Assembly (NCBI RefSeq): GCF_000308755.1
Contig: NZ_BAGF01000058.1
Span: 1 to 64,000, forward strand
Direction of reading: 5' to 3'
Length of the DNA: 64,000 bases
Origin: Nocardia pneumoniae NBRC 100136
GTDB lineage: Bacteria > Actinomycetota > Actinomycetes > Mycobacteriales > Mycobacteriaceae
A program made the translations under genes and the position numbers. Shown here piece after piece: positions 49,803 to 58,662 of the stretch. Position 1 is the stretch's first letter. The number at the start of each line of letters is the position of its first letter. Below the pieces are notes generated by a model. The model was not told the origin of the DNA. It saw nothing but the letters and a program-made list of their open reading frames with translations, and ran no database searches.

Positions 49803-50494
49803 GACACCCGCCCGACCCGGAAATCCGCTGCCGCGTAACGCCCGCTCTTGGGTTTGTCCGCCAGCAGCCGCAGCAGAGCGGGGACCACCGTCTCCGGTTG
49901 CGGCCGATCCGAGATGTCGACGCCGGGGAACGCCGCCTGATGCATCTCGGTGCGCATATCGCCGGGATCGAACGCGTAGATCGACAGCTCCGGATGCTCC
50001 GCGGCCAGGATGGCCGTGAGTTGATCGAGCGCGGCCTTCGACGAACCGTATCCGCCCCATTCAGGGTAGGGCTCCACCGCCGCGTCGGAGCTGATGTTCA
50101 CCACGCTGCCGCCGGGGCTCAGCAGCGGCAGCGCGAACTGCAGGATCGCCAGCGGCGCGACGACATTCGTGCGGAACACGCGCTCGAGCTCGTCGAGCGG
50201 GTAGTCCGCGAGGCGCGGCAGCGGACTCGGCCCCAGCCTGCTGGCGTTGTTCACCACCAGAGCGAGTCCACTCGCGCCGCGGGCCGTGTCGGCCAGCCGC
50301 GCACGATGGACCGGGTCGGTGACGTCGCCGGGGACCGCGACGAACGCCGGTCCCAGCTCGGCGGCCACGGTCGCCAACCGGTCGGCGCGACGCGCGGTGC
50401 CGAGCACTCGCCATCCCTGCCCGATCAGCGCCCGCGCGAGCGCCGAGCCGAATCCGGCCGATGAGCCGGTGATCAGAGCGGTCGGACGAGACAT
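49799..50494 (-). CDS. Short-chain dehydrogenase/reductase
   Basis: A 231-residue classical SDR with TGSSAGFGSALA at residue 9, NNAS (in place of NNAG) near residue 85 and the catalytic Ser...YGSSK near residues 130-150. The ATG has AGGAGG 6 nt upstream, one of the best ribosome sites in the window. It overlaps the QueA-like gene by 4 nt. The substrate is unknown. Confidence 0.88.
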   Translation of the reverse strand: MSRPTALITGSSAGFGSALARALIGQGWRVLGTARRADRLATVAAELGPAFVAVPGDVTDPVHRARLADTARGASGLALVVNNASRLGPSPLPRLADYPLDELERVFRTNVVAPLAILQFALPLLSPGGSVVNISSDAAVEPYPEWGGYGSSKAALDQLTAILAAEHPELSIYAFDPGDMRTEMHQAAFPGVDISDRPQPETVVPALLRLLADKPKSGRYAAADFRVGRVS

Positions 50495-50564
50495 GATGAC
50501 CTCCTGGTAGTTCGTCCTACCGGTCGATCCTCATACCTCGAGTTACCTTCAGGTCAAGCGCCGG

Positions 50565-52679
50565 TCACTCCTCGGCGGCGGCGTCTTCCGCGGCCGTCTC
50601 CGGCGTCACCGCCTCGGGGCCGCCCTCCAGCAGCCGCCGGAACCCGTCCTCGTCGAGGATCGGCACCCCGAGTTCCTCCGCCTTGGCGGCCTTGGATCCC
50701 GGCGCGTCGCCGACCACCACGAACGCGGTCTTCTTCGACACCGAGCCCGCGGCCTTGCCGCCGCGCAGCAGGATCGCTTCCTTCGCGCCGTCACGGGTGA
50801 AGCCCTGCAGCGAGCCGGTCACCACGATGGACAGGCCCTCAAGCGTGCGTTCGATGGACTCGTCGCGCTCGTCCTCCATCCGCACGCCCGCGGCGCGCCA
50901 CTTCGCCACGACCGCGCGATGCCAGTCGACGGTGAACCATTCCGACAGCGCCGCCGCGATGGTCGGGCCGACACCGTCGGCGGCGGCGAGCTCCTCGACC
51001 GAAGCCTGCTGGATGCGATCCAGGCTGCCGAACTCGGCGGCCAGCGCACGCGCCGCGGTGGGACCGACATGCCGGATCGATAGACCGACCAGAACCCGCC
51101 ACAGCGGCCGGTTCTTGGCGGCGGCCAAATTCTCCAGCAGGCGTTTGCCGTTGGCGGACAGGCTGCCGTTCTTGTTGGCGTACAGCGATGTGGTGAGCAA
51201 TTTCGCCTCGTCCAGATCGAACAGGTCGCCCTCGTCGGTGATCGCGCCGGATTTCAGCAGATCGATCGCGCCCTCGTAACCGAGCGCCTCGATGTCGAAG
51301 GCGCCGCGGCCCGCCACGTGGTAGACGCGTTCACGCAACTGCGCCGGGCAGTACTGCTGGTTCGGGCAGCGGATGTCGGCGTCGCCCTCCTTCTCGGGCC
51401 GCAGTTCGGTGCCGCATTCGGGGCAGTGCGTCGGCATGACGAACTCGCGTGCGTCCTCGGGGCGCGCGTCCACCACCGGGCCGAGCACTTCGGGGATCAC
51501 ATCGCCCGCCTTGCGGATGGTCACCGTGTCACCGATCAACACGCCCTTGCGCTTGACCTCGGCGGCATTGTGCAGGGTGGCCATCGCGACCGTGGATCCC
51601 GCGACGGACACCGGTTCCATCACCGCGAACGGCGTCACCCGGCCGGTGCGGCCGACGTTCACCTTGATGTCCAGCAGCTTGGTCGTCGCCTCTTCGGGCG
51701 GATATTTGTAGGCGATCGCCCAGCGCGGAGCACGCGAGGTGGAGCCGAGACGGCGCTGCAACGCGGTCTCGTCGACCTTGATCACCTGGCCATCGATCTC
51801 GTGCTCGATATCATGCCGGTGCTCGCCCCAGTGGGCGACCCGTTCGATCACCGCGTCGATGCCCTGCACCCGCCTGGTGTGCTCGGAGACCGGCAGGCCC
51901 CACGTGGCGAGCGCGCGGTAGGCGTCGTATTGCGAGGTCGGCGTGTAGCCCTCCATGCGGCCGAAGCCGTGGCAGATCATCCGCAGCCCGCGCCGCGCGG
52001 TGACCGACGGGTCCTTCTGCCGCAGCGAACCGGCGGCGGTGTTGCGCGGGTTGGCGTACGGCGGCTTGCCCTCGGCCACGATGGCGGCGTTGAGCGTCTC
52101 GAAATCCTCCAGCCGGAAATAGACCTCGCCACGGACCTCCAGCAGCTCCGGGATGGGGAACTCGTCGCTGGGCGTCAGCTCGCCGGGGATGTCGTCGATG
52201 GTGCGGGCGTTCAGCGTCACATCTTCGCCGGTGCGCCCGTCGCCGCGGGTGGCGCCGCGGACCAGGCGCCCGTTCTGGTAGACGAGGTTCAACGCGACGC
52301 CGTCGATCTTGACCTCGCAGAGGTAGTGCAGATTCGGCCCGGTCTCCGCCTCCACCCGGGCGGCCCAGGCGCGCAGCGCGTCGAGATCGAACACGTTGTC
52401 CAGCGACAGCATCCGCTCGAGGTGGTCCACCGCGGCGAAATCGGTGGCGAATCCGCCACCGACGATCTGCGTCGGCGAATCGGGCACGCGCAGGTCGGGG
52501 TGCTCGTCCTCCATGGCCTGCAGCCGCCGCAGCAGCGCGTCGAACTCGCCGTCGGAGATGACCGGCGCATCCTTCACGTAGTAGCGGAACTGGTGCTCGC
52601 GCACCTCGTCCGCGAGCCGCTGCCACTCCACCCGCTGCTCCGGCGTCGCCGGGGGCGCCGCACTCTCGCTGTCACTCAC
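50565..52679 (-). CDS. ligA: NAD-dependent DNA ligase
   Basis: A 704-residue LigA, which seals nicks in replication and repair using NAD. Domains in order: Ia, adenylation domain with the AMP-accepting Lys in EVKIDGVALNL near residue 115, OB fold, zinc finger CPECG...CPNQQYC near residue 430, helix-hairpin-helix repeats and a C-terminal BRCT domain (LSIVVTGSL). The GTG at 52679 (SDSESAAP) is chosen as TAATGT lies exactly 7 nt upstream; an upstream open extension to 52883 has no start signal. Order with the MetE-like gene matches Rv3014c-Rv3015c. Confidence 0.96.
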   Translation of the reverse strand: MSDSESAAPPATPEQRVEWQRLADEVREHQFRYYVKDAPVISDGEFDALLRRLQAMEDEHPDLRVPDSPTQIVGGGFATDFAAVDHLERMLSLDNVFDLDALRAWAARVEAETGPNLHYLCEVKIDGVALNLVYQNGRLVRGATRGDGRTGEDVTLNARTIDDIPGELTPSDEFPIPELLEVRGEVYFRLEDFETLNAAIVAEGKPPYANPRNTAAGSLRQKDPSVTARRGLRMICHGFGRMEGYTPTSQYDAYRALATWGLPVSEHTRRVQGIDAVIERVAHWGEHRHDIEHEIDGQVIKVDETALQRRLGSTSRAPRWAIAYKYPPEEATTKLLDIKVNVGRTGRVTPFAVMEPVSVAGSTVAMATLHNAAEVKRKGVLIGDTVTIRKAGDVIPEVLGPVVDARPEDAREFVMPTHCPECGTELRPEKEGDADIRCPNQQYCPAQLRERVYHVAGRGAFDIEALGYEGAIDLLKSGAITDEGDLFDLDEAKLLTTSLYANKNGSLSANGKRLLENLAAAKNRPLWRVLVGLSIRHVGPTAARALAAEFGSLDRIQQASVEELAAADGVGPTIAAALSEWFTVDWHRAVVAKWRAAGVRMEDERDESIERTLEGLSIVVTGSLQGFTRDGAKEAILLRGGKAAGSVSKKTAFVVVGDAPGSKAAKAEELGVPILDEDGFRRLLEGGPEAVTPETAAEDAAAEE

Positions 52680-52801
52680 CCATCGCACATTAGCCGAGCC
52701 CACCGACAGGACACCGCCGTGTTCCCGCACGTCCCCGCCCTGGCCAGCAGGAAATCCGAACGGTTCGTTTCCATGGCCTGCCGTGGCCGAGTCGCTGGTT
52801 C

Positions 52802-53920
52802 TCAGGAGAACGACAGCTCTTCCGGCTCCTCGGCATACGCTCGCGCGACCTCGCTGACGAGACGAAGCGCGCGGCGGCTCCACTCCAGCGAACCGCCCGC
52901 CAGACCGCAGGCGGGACTGACCGCGACCCGCTGTGCCAGCGTGCTACGGGCGAAGCCGAGCCGGTCGATCAGCCGGACACCGGGCTCGGCGTAATCGCGC
53001 CAGGTCACGCGGGTGGCCGGTACGCGAGTCGGAACGACGCCGAGCACCAACTGCTTACCGGCTTCGAGGGTTTCCCCGACTTCGTCGAGTTCGCGGGTGC
53101 CGATCGCGTTCAGGTCGAAGCCGATCGCGGCGGCGGCGCTGCGGCGCAGCAGGCCGAGCGCCGGCGGCTCGGCGCAGGTGTGCACGAGCACCGGGGCGGA
53201 CTGGCCGGTGATCACGGTGTCCAGCACGGCCAGCGCTTCCGGCTCGGGCAGGGCGCGCACGGTGTTCAGCACGCTCACACCCGGCAGTGAGCCGTCGAGC
53301 ACCGCGGTCGAGGATGGTTCGTCCAGCTGCAGGACGACCTGCGCGCCGAGCCGCTTGCCCACCTCCGCGACATGCTGGGCGAGCCCCTCGGCCAACGACT
53401 CGGACAGATCCCGCACCGCGCCCGGATCGGTGAGCACACGATGGCCGCCGGGCAGCTCCACTTGGGCGGCCAAGGTCAGTGGGCCCGCGGCCTGCACCTT
53501 GACGACGCGGCCGCGGCCGGACGAACCGGCGTTCTCCCAGGCTTCCTCGAGCGCGTCCAGATCGGTGCGCAGGAGGTCGTGGGCCCGCCGCGACACGGCT
53601 CCCGGGCGCGGCGCGAGCCGGTAACCGCGGGGCGTGGTGTCGAAACGCAAATCCACCAGCAGCGCGGAGGCGCGCCCGATCAGATCGGCGCCCGCGCCGC
53701 GATTCGGCAGCTCGACCAGGTGCGGCAGCTCGCCGAGTTCGCCGACGATGGTGGCGGCGGCTTCCCGCGGATCGGTACCCGGCCAGGACCCGACTCCGGT
53801 CGCGATTCCGCCCCGTATGCGCAGGGGCTCGGTCACCACGTCCGTCTCGCCGTCTCGCGCCACGTCATCCCTGCCGGTCTCGTGCACCGCTGCCGTACTC
53901 CGTCCGTTCGATTCCGCCAT
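52802..53920 (-). CDS. MetE C-terminal-like methyltransferase (Rv3015c-like)
   Basis: A 372-residue protein related to the catalytic C-terminal half of cobalamin-independent methionine synthase, with no N-terminal half. Motifs include GVGSWPGTDPREAA, VLQLDEP, the zinc-type HTC in VLVHTCAEPP and PACGLAGG. The usual third zinc ligand, Glu in MetE, corresponds to the FDLNAI region where Asp is seen. Methyl-transfer with a corrinoid or other donor, as in core-MetE proteins, is possible. The first 28 residues may not be translated; GTG at 53836 is an alternative start. Confidence 0.8.
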   Translation of the reverse strand: MAESNGRSTAAVHETGRDDVARDGETDVVTEPLRIRGGIATGVGSWPGTDPREAAATIVGELGELPHLVELPNRGAGADLIGRASALLVDLRFDTTPRGYRLAPRPGAVSRRAHDLLRTDLDALEEAWENAGSSGRGRVVKVQAAGPLTLAAQVELPGGHRVLTDPGAVRDLSESLAEGLAQHVAEVGKRLGAQVVLQLDEPSSTAVLDGSLPGVSVLNTVRALPEPEALAVLDTVITGQSAPVLVHTCAEPPALGLLRRSAAAAIGFDLNAIGTRELDEVGETLEAGKQLVLGVVPTRVPATRVTWRDYAEPGVRLIDRLGFARSTLAQRVAVSPACGLAGGSLEWSRRALRLVSEVARAYAEEPEELSFS

Positions 53921-54016
53921 TACCGGACTCCGCCGACTTCAGCGGCGCCACCGGCCTCCCCGTTCGTCGTCACCGCACCCGCAGCAGGCCGAACGACAAC
54001 AGCGGCCGGGTCACGA

Positions 54017-55132
54017 TCACCGCGCCGCCTCGGACCCCGCTTCGCTCGTGACTCGCTCGCGCGCCGTCGCGGAGATGGTCCCGCTGCCGATCACCTCGTC
54101 GCCCGCCGGATCGGGACGGTAGAGCACCACGGCCTGGCCGCGTGCGACACCGGTCAGCGGCTCACGCAGCCGCACCACCAAGCCGTCGCCCACCGCCTCG
54201 GCCACCGCGGGCGCGGTGCCGCCGTGCGCGCGCACCTGCGCCACGCAGTCGATCGGGCCCGCGGGCGCCGAGCCCGAGGTCCAGATGGCGCGCTCCGCCT
54301 CGACCGTCCAGACGCGCAGGTCATCGGCCGAACCGACGCGGACCGTGCCGGAATCGGGATCGATGCCGGTCACGTACCGCGGCTTGCCGTCGGCCGCGGG
54401 GCCCGGCAGACCGAGGCCCTTGCGCTGCCCGATGGTGAACCCGTGCACGCCCTCGTGCCGCCCGAGCACCTGACCGTCGGCGTCGACGACCGCACCGGGC
54501 CGGACGCCGATCTTCGCGCCGAGGAAGGCGCGGGTGTCGCCGGACGGGATGAAGCAGATGTCGTGGCTGTCCGGCTTGTTCGCGACGGCGAGCCCGCGTT
54601 CGGCGGCCTCGGCGCGGATCTGCGGCTTGGGGGTGTCGCCCACGGGGAACATCGCGCGGGAGAGCTGCTGCGCGGTCAGCACCGCCAACACGTAGGACTG
54701 GTCCTTGTCGGCATCGACGGCGCGGCGCAGCACGCCGTTGTCCAGACGCGCGTAATGGCCGGTGACCACCGCGTCGAAGCCGAGCGCCACCGCACGGTCG
54801 GCCAGCGCGGAGAACTTGATCTTCTCGTTGCAGCGCAGGCACGGATTCGGCGTCTCGCCCGCCGCGTAGGCGGCCACGAAATCGTCGATCACGTCTTCCT
54901 TGAAGCGGTCGGCGAAATCCCAGACGTAGAAGGGGATGCCGAGCACGTCGGCGGCGCGCCTGGCGTCACCGGCGTCCTCCTTCGAGCAGCAGCCGCGCGC
55001 CCCTGTGCGCAGCGTGCCCGGTGTCGCCGACAGCGCCAGATGCACGCCGACCACCTCGTGACCGGCGTCGACGGCACGCGCCGCCGCCACGGCCGAATCC
55101 ACACCACCGCTCATCGCGGCGAGTACCCGCAT
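54017..55132 (-). CDS. mnmA: tRNA 2-thiouridylase
   Basis: A 371-residue MnmA, which thiolates the wobble uridine of Lys, Glu and Gln tRNAs using sulfur passed on from IscS. The ATP-pyrophosphatase loop SGGVDSAVAA is at residue 8; the catalytic Cys pair lies in NPCLRCNEKIKF and HDICFIPSGDT. The strong site AAAGGAGGTG lies 5 nt before the ATG, which shares one base with the iscS stop (TGATG). The overlap with iscS, its sulfur donor, is functionally meaningful. Confidence 0.96.
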   Translation of the reverse strand: MRVLAAMSGGVDSAVAAARAVDAGHEVVGVHLALSATPGTLRTGARGCCSKEDAGDARRAADVLGIPFYVWDFADRFKEDVIDDFVAAYAAGETPNPCLRCNEKIKFSALADRAVALGFDAVVTGHYARLDNGVLRRAVDADKDQSYVLAVLTAQQLSRAMFPVGDTPKPQIRAEAAERGLAVANKPDSHDICFIPSGDTRAFLGAKIGVRPGAVVDADGQVLGRHEGVHGFTIGQRKGLGLPGPAADGKPRYVTGIDPDSGTVRVGSADDLRVWTVEAERAIWTSGSAPAGPIDCVAQVRAHGGTAPAVAEAVGDGLVVRLREPLTGVARGQAVVLYRPDPAGDEVIGSGTISATARERVTSEAGSEAAR

Positions 55133-56358
55133 CAGACACCTCCTTTCGCACCGGCCAGACCCGCGGCCTTGGCCCGTTCCACCACCTGCGGCAGTACTTC
55201 CAGCAACGCGTCGACGTCGGCGCGGGTCGAGGTGTGCCCCAGCGAGAAGCGCAGCGACCCGCGCGCCTGCCACGGCTCGACGCCCATGGCGATCAGCACG
55301 TGGCTCGGCTCGGCCACACCCGCGTTGCACGCCGAACCGGTCGAGCATTCGATCCCGGCCGCGTCCAGCAGCATCAGCAGTGAATCCCCTTCGCAGCCGG
55401 GGAAAGTGACGTGCACGTTGCCGGGCAGGCGCCGTTCGCCGAGAGGTCCGTTGAGCACCATGTCCGGGGCCGCCGCGCGGACACCCTCGATCAGCGCGTC
55501 CCGCAGCGCGACCAATTCCGCTGTGCGCGCGGGCAATTCGACCGCCGTCTGGCGCAGCGCGGCGGCCAGGCCGACGGCAGCGGCGGTGTCCGAGGTCCCG
55601 GAGCGCAGGTCGCGCTCGTGTCCGCCGCCGTGCAGCAGCGGCACGCACGGCACATTCCTGCCCAGCAGCAGCACGCCCACGCCATGCGGGCCGCCGACCT
55701 TGTGCCCGGCGAAGCTCGCCGCGGACAAGCCGCTGGCGCCGAAATCAATCGGCAGCTGGGCGGCCGCCTGCACCGCGTCGCTGTGCATGGGCACCCCGAA
55801 TTCCTGGGCGACGGCGGCGAGTTCGCCGATCGGCTGGATGGCGCCGACCTCGTTGTTCGCCCACATGATGGTGACCAGCGCCACGTCGTCCGGGTTCTCG
55901 GCGAGCGCGGCTCGCAGCACACCGGGCGCGACCATGCCCTCGGCGTCCACCGGGAGCCAGGTGACCTCCGCGCCCTCGTGCTGCCGCAACCACTCCACGG
56001 CGTCGATCACCGCGTGGTGCTCGATCCCGCTGGCGATGATCCGGTTGCGGCCGGACTCGGCGCGGCGCGCCCAGAAGATGCCCTTGACCGCCAGGTTGTC
56101 GCTCTCGGTGCCGCCGGAGGTGAAGATGACCTCCGAAGGCCGGGCGCCCAGATCGGCGGCGATCGACTCGCGCGCCTCTTCCAGCACCCTGCGGGCGGCG
56201 CGGCCCGAGCCGTGCAGCGACGACGCGTTGCCCGTGGTGTGCAGGGCAGCCGTCATCGCCTCGATGGCCGCGGGCAGCATCGGTGTGGTGGCCGCGTGAT
56301 CGAGGTAGACCGTCTGGGGCGCCGCACCGTTGACCGGACCCGAAAAAGCCGACTTCAT
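55132..56358 (-). CDS. iscS: Cysteine desulfurase
   Basis: A 408-residue class V aminotransferase-like enzyme that removes sulfur from cysteine as a persulfide. The PLP Lys lies in SFAGHKVGGPHGVG near residue 218 and the catalytic Cys loop is CSTGSACNAG near residue 342. It feeds MnmA for tRNA thiolation and possibly Fe-S assembly. Upstream of mnmA with overlapping stop and start. Matches Rv3025c in position. Confidence 0.95.
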   Translation of the reverse strand: MKSAFSGPVNGAAPQTVYLDHAATTPMLPAAIEAMTAALHTTGNASSLHGSGRAARRVLEEARESIAADLGARPSEVIFTSGGTESDNLAVKGIFWARRAESGRNRIIASGIEHHAVIDAVEWLRQHEGAEVTWLPVDAEGMVAPGVLRAALAENPDDVALVTIMWANNEVGAIQPIGELAAVAQEFGVPMHSDAVQAAAQLPIDFGASGLSAASFAGHKVGGPHGVGVLLLGRNVPCVPLLHGGGHERDLRSGTSDTAAAVGLAAALRQTAVELPARTAELVALRDALIEGVRAAAPDMVLNGPLGERRLPGNVHVTFPGCEGDSLLMLLDAAGIECSTGSACNAGVAEPSHVLIAMGVEPWQARGSLRFSLGHTSTRADVDALLEVLPQVVERAKAAGLAGAKGGV

Positions 56359-56585
56359 GACCGATAAAGCCTATCCCACCCTGACCTGCGCACCTTTGGC
56401 CGTCCTCCAGCCCGCTTCGATTTACCCACGATTCGCAACCCGCTGACTACCTTCCGGTATTCCCGAGGGCCGACCGTCGATCGCGACGGCGCGGCCGACC
56501 GAGTGGGCGGCATGCATGGACCGGACCGGCTATCCGGTCCGCGGGGATCGTGGAACCCCTCGTCGTTGACATCGGCAATACCTCG
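56359..56585. other. Intergenic region upstream of the Ere-like gene
   Basis: A 227-nt stretch between divergent genes, with no gene seen. It contains the palindrome CCGGACCGG around 56520 (ggaccggaccggctatccggtccg). It leads into the large inverted repeat at 56586-56627. Confidence 0.35.
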
Positions 56586-56627
56586 AATTACCTTTGCTAT
56601 CAAAATTGATTTGTTAGCAAAGTAATT
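56586..56627. promoter_or_regulatory. AT-rich inverted repeat upstream of the Ere-like gene
   Basis: AATTAC(C)TTTGCTA (56586-56599) pairs with TAGCAAAGTAATT (56615-56627), 13 bp with one bulged C. The spacer contains a smaller ATCAA-AA-TTGAT palindrome (56598-56609). Such AT-rich symmetry is rare in this genome. It is probably an operator/promoter; the regulator is not nearby. Confidence 0.55.
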
Positions 56628-56680
56628 CCCTTTTCCCGCGCCCCGCGCGGCGCGATCACCACGCACTGGAGGACGGCACC

Positions 56681-57907
56681 ATGGCCCGGCCAGGAACAGA
56701 CACCATCGAGGTCACCCAATGGATCCGCGATACCGCCCATCCGCTGGACGGCACCGACGTGGACGCACCGACGACCGACCTCGACGCACTGGCCGATCAG
56801 GCGAACGGCGTAGTCGTCGCCGGGGTCGGCACGACCACCCGCGCGGGACACGAGCTGTCCCAGATGGCCCACCGCGTGCTCCGAGTACTGGTGGAGCGGA
56901 AGGGATTTCGCGCACTTGCGCTGCTGGACGACGAGACCGTCGTCACGGCGATGGACGACTACATCCGCACCGGCAACGGTGATCCGCGGGCACTGCTGCG
57001 GGATGCCTGGGTGCCATGGCGCACCAGCGAGACCCTGGCGGTGCTGGAATGGGCACGCGAGTTCAACCGCGCACACCCGGATGACCCGCTGCGGTTGTTC
57101 GGGTTGACACCGGAAGCCGCCAAGCCCTCGCACTATGCGCGGGTAACGGAGTTCGTCGCCGCCGTCGCACCGGAGCGGCTCGACGAGCTCACCGCGCACT
57201 ACGCGCCGATCATCACCGCTCACCAGCTGGGTGAGCACGTCCAGCGGGCCAACGGCACCCATCCCGGACGCCCCTTCGTCGACCACGCCCGAGACGCGCT
57301 GACACTGGTCCGGTCGCTGCGCGGCGCGGACGCCGCGGTGACGGACGCGGCGCGACTGATCGTGCGATATCACGAATTCAGCACCGCCTCGGGCCGCCGC
57401 GACTTCGCCGCCGAAGCCGCGGACGCCGCCGACCGTATCGCCGACTGGCACCGGAACACCGGCCACCGCATCGTGTACTGGGAAGGGGCATCCAACACCG
57501 CGGTCGCGGAGCGGCTCGAGCTCGCCGCGATGTCCCAGCACTTCCCCACCACGGGATTCCTGCTGCGCTCGAGGTTCGGCACCGGCTATCTCTCGATAGC
57601 GATCGCCTTCCACGCAGGCGAACTGCGCGCGAACCTCACCGCCCCGACGCCCTCCGCGGAATTCGCCGACTCCGTGCTCGACCTCCCCGAACACACCGGT
57701 TACCTACTGGACCTGCGCACGCCACTCGCAGGCGCGGTACACCGCTGGCTGCACCGGCCGAGCCGCCTGCGGCTCATCATCGGCACCTACGATCCGGATC
57801 ACGACACCGACCACTACATCGGCGGCGCCGGACTCGGCGATTGGTTCGACATCCTGCTGCGAATCCGCACCATCACCCCGACACACCCGCTCCATCCCCC
57901 ACACTGA
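56681..57907 (+). CDS. Erythromycin-esterase-fold protein, catalytic residues missing
   Basis: A 408-residue protein with the overall plan of the erythromycin esterase (EreA/EreC) family, such as the opening helix-rich WIRDTAHPLDG and the region LRLFGLTPEA. The family's catalytic GExTHG appears as GVGTTTR, replacing both the Glu and His; the later WxHNxH segment reads YWEGASNTAV, losing another His. It is therefore unlikely to hydrolyse macrolides, and may be a non-catalytic or changed enzyme. The ATG has GGAGGA 7 nt upstream. An AT-rich inverted repeat lies before it. Confidence 0.75.
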   Translation: MARPGTDTIEVTQWIRDTAHPLDGTDVDAPTTDLDALADQANGVVVAGVGTTTRAGHELSQMAHRVLRVLVERKGFRALALLDDETVVTAMDDYIRTGNGDPRALLRDAWVPWRTSETLAVLEWAREFNRAHPDDPLRLFGLTPEAAKPSHYARVTEFVAAVAPERLDELTAHYAPIITAHQLGEHVQRANGTHPGRPFVDHARDALTLVRSLRGADAAVTDAARLIVRYHEFSTASGRRDFAAEAADAADRIADWHRNTGHRIVYWEGASNTAVAERLELAAMSQHFPTTGFLLRSRFGTGYLSIAIAFHAGELRANLTAPTPSAEFADSVLDLPEHTGYLLDLRTPLAGAVHRWLHRPSRLRLIIGTYDPDHDTDHYIGGAGLGDWFDILLRIRTITPTHPLHPPH

Positions 57908-58261
57908 CCGGCAGCCCGACAACGAGCCGCGATGCGCGCCATCGCCCCTCGAGCCAGGCGTCCAACCTCCTCGTGGTCGCCACGCCATCCCGGCGCTCCG
58001 GCACAGCCGCTGGGCGCATTCGCAACGTCCCACCCGGGCCACGGCCAGGGTCCTCGACCACAACCTTGTCAACGGCCCTCGCATAGGGCTCGACCTGCAA
58101 GCGCCTGTGTCGCAGGACAAATGGTCCATCCACACCTATTGAATGAACCGTTATATAGCGGTACGTTGGGTGGCGTATTGATCGCTGCCCGGTAGATGCG
58201 AAAACGGCTATCGAGCTGGGAGAAGCAAGCGGTCATCCGTCGAACGACAGAGGAAGTTCCG
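57908..58261. other. Intergenic region upstream of the His-rich gene
   Basis: No gene is seen in the left part. On the right is the imperfect palindrome ACCGTTATATAGCGGT (58147-58162), whose TATATA core could be a -10 or operator; the ribosome site AGAGGAAG lies before 58262. Transcription of the His-rich gene probably starts here. Confidence 0.45.
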
Positions 58262-58600
58262 ATGTACCCAAGCACCCGCCATCCCGGACGGACGCGACGC
58301 GTGCTGGCGCGCGGCGCCGCGGCGTCGATGCTGGCCCTGATGCCGATCACCGCCGTCGCCGTGCCCGCACTGGCCGACCCGATCGTGCTCGAGCCCGCCG
58401 ACGAGCTCGACGCGACGCACGGCCGCCCCGGCCACGGCCACGGTCGGCACGGTCACGACAGCTGGAACCGGGGTCGCCACGACGACTGGTTCCACGGCAG
58501 GCACGACGACTGGAACCGCGGACGCCACCGCCACGACGACTGGCACCACGGCAGGCCGGGATGGAACGACTTCCGGCCGCCCAGCGGAAGCGGATTCTGA
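58262..58600 (+). CDS. His-rich secreted protein
   Basis: A 112-residue exported protein. Residues 1-39 form a signal peptide (cleavage near ALA-DPI). The mature part is dominated by repeats of the type GRHDDW and GRHRHDDWHHGRPGW: about 15 His, many Asp, Arg, Trp and Gly, and no Cys. Such His/Asp clusters commonly bind zinc, nickel or copper, which is an inference here. The ATG at 58262 has AGAGGAAG 6 nt upstream. A possible operator lies upstream and a terminator follows. Confidence 0.78.
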   Translation: MYPSTRHPGRTRRVLARGAAASMLALMPITAVAVPALADPIVLEPADELDATHGRPGHGHGRHGHDSWNRGRHDDWFHGRHDDWNRGRHRHDDWHHGRPGWNDFRPPSGSGF

Positions 58601-58619
58601 CGCCCGTCCCACCGTTGAC

Positions 58620-58648
58620 GGAGCGGGCCGACCGTTTCGGCTCGCTCC
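58620..58648. terminator. Terminator between convergent genes
   Basis: GGAGCGGGCCGA (58620-58631) pairs with TCGGCTCGCTCC (58637-58648) with one G-U pair and a 5-nt loop. It lies between the His-rich gene and the acyltransferase gene. Confidence 0.7.
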
Positions 58649-58662
58649 GGTCTCCGGGCCGC

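Noticed and set aside
52680..52883. 68-residue N-terminal extension of LigA
   Set aside because: Not found in LigA proteins, low-complexity, and the signal TAATGT-N7-GTG marks 52679.
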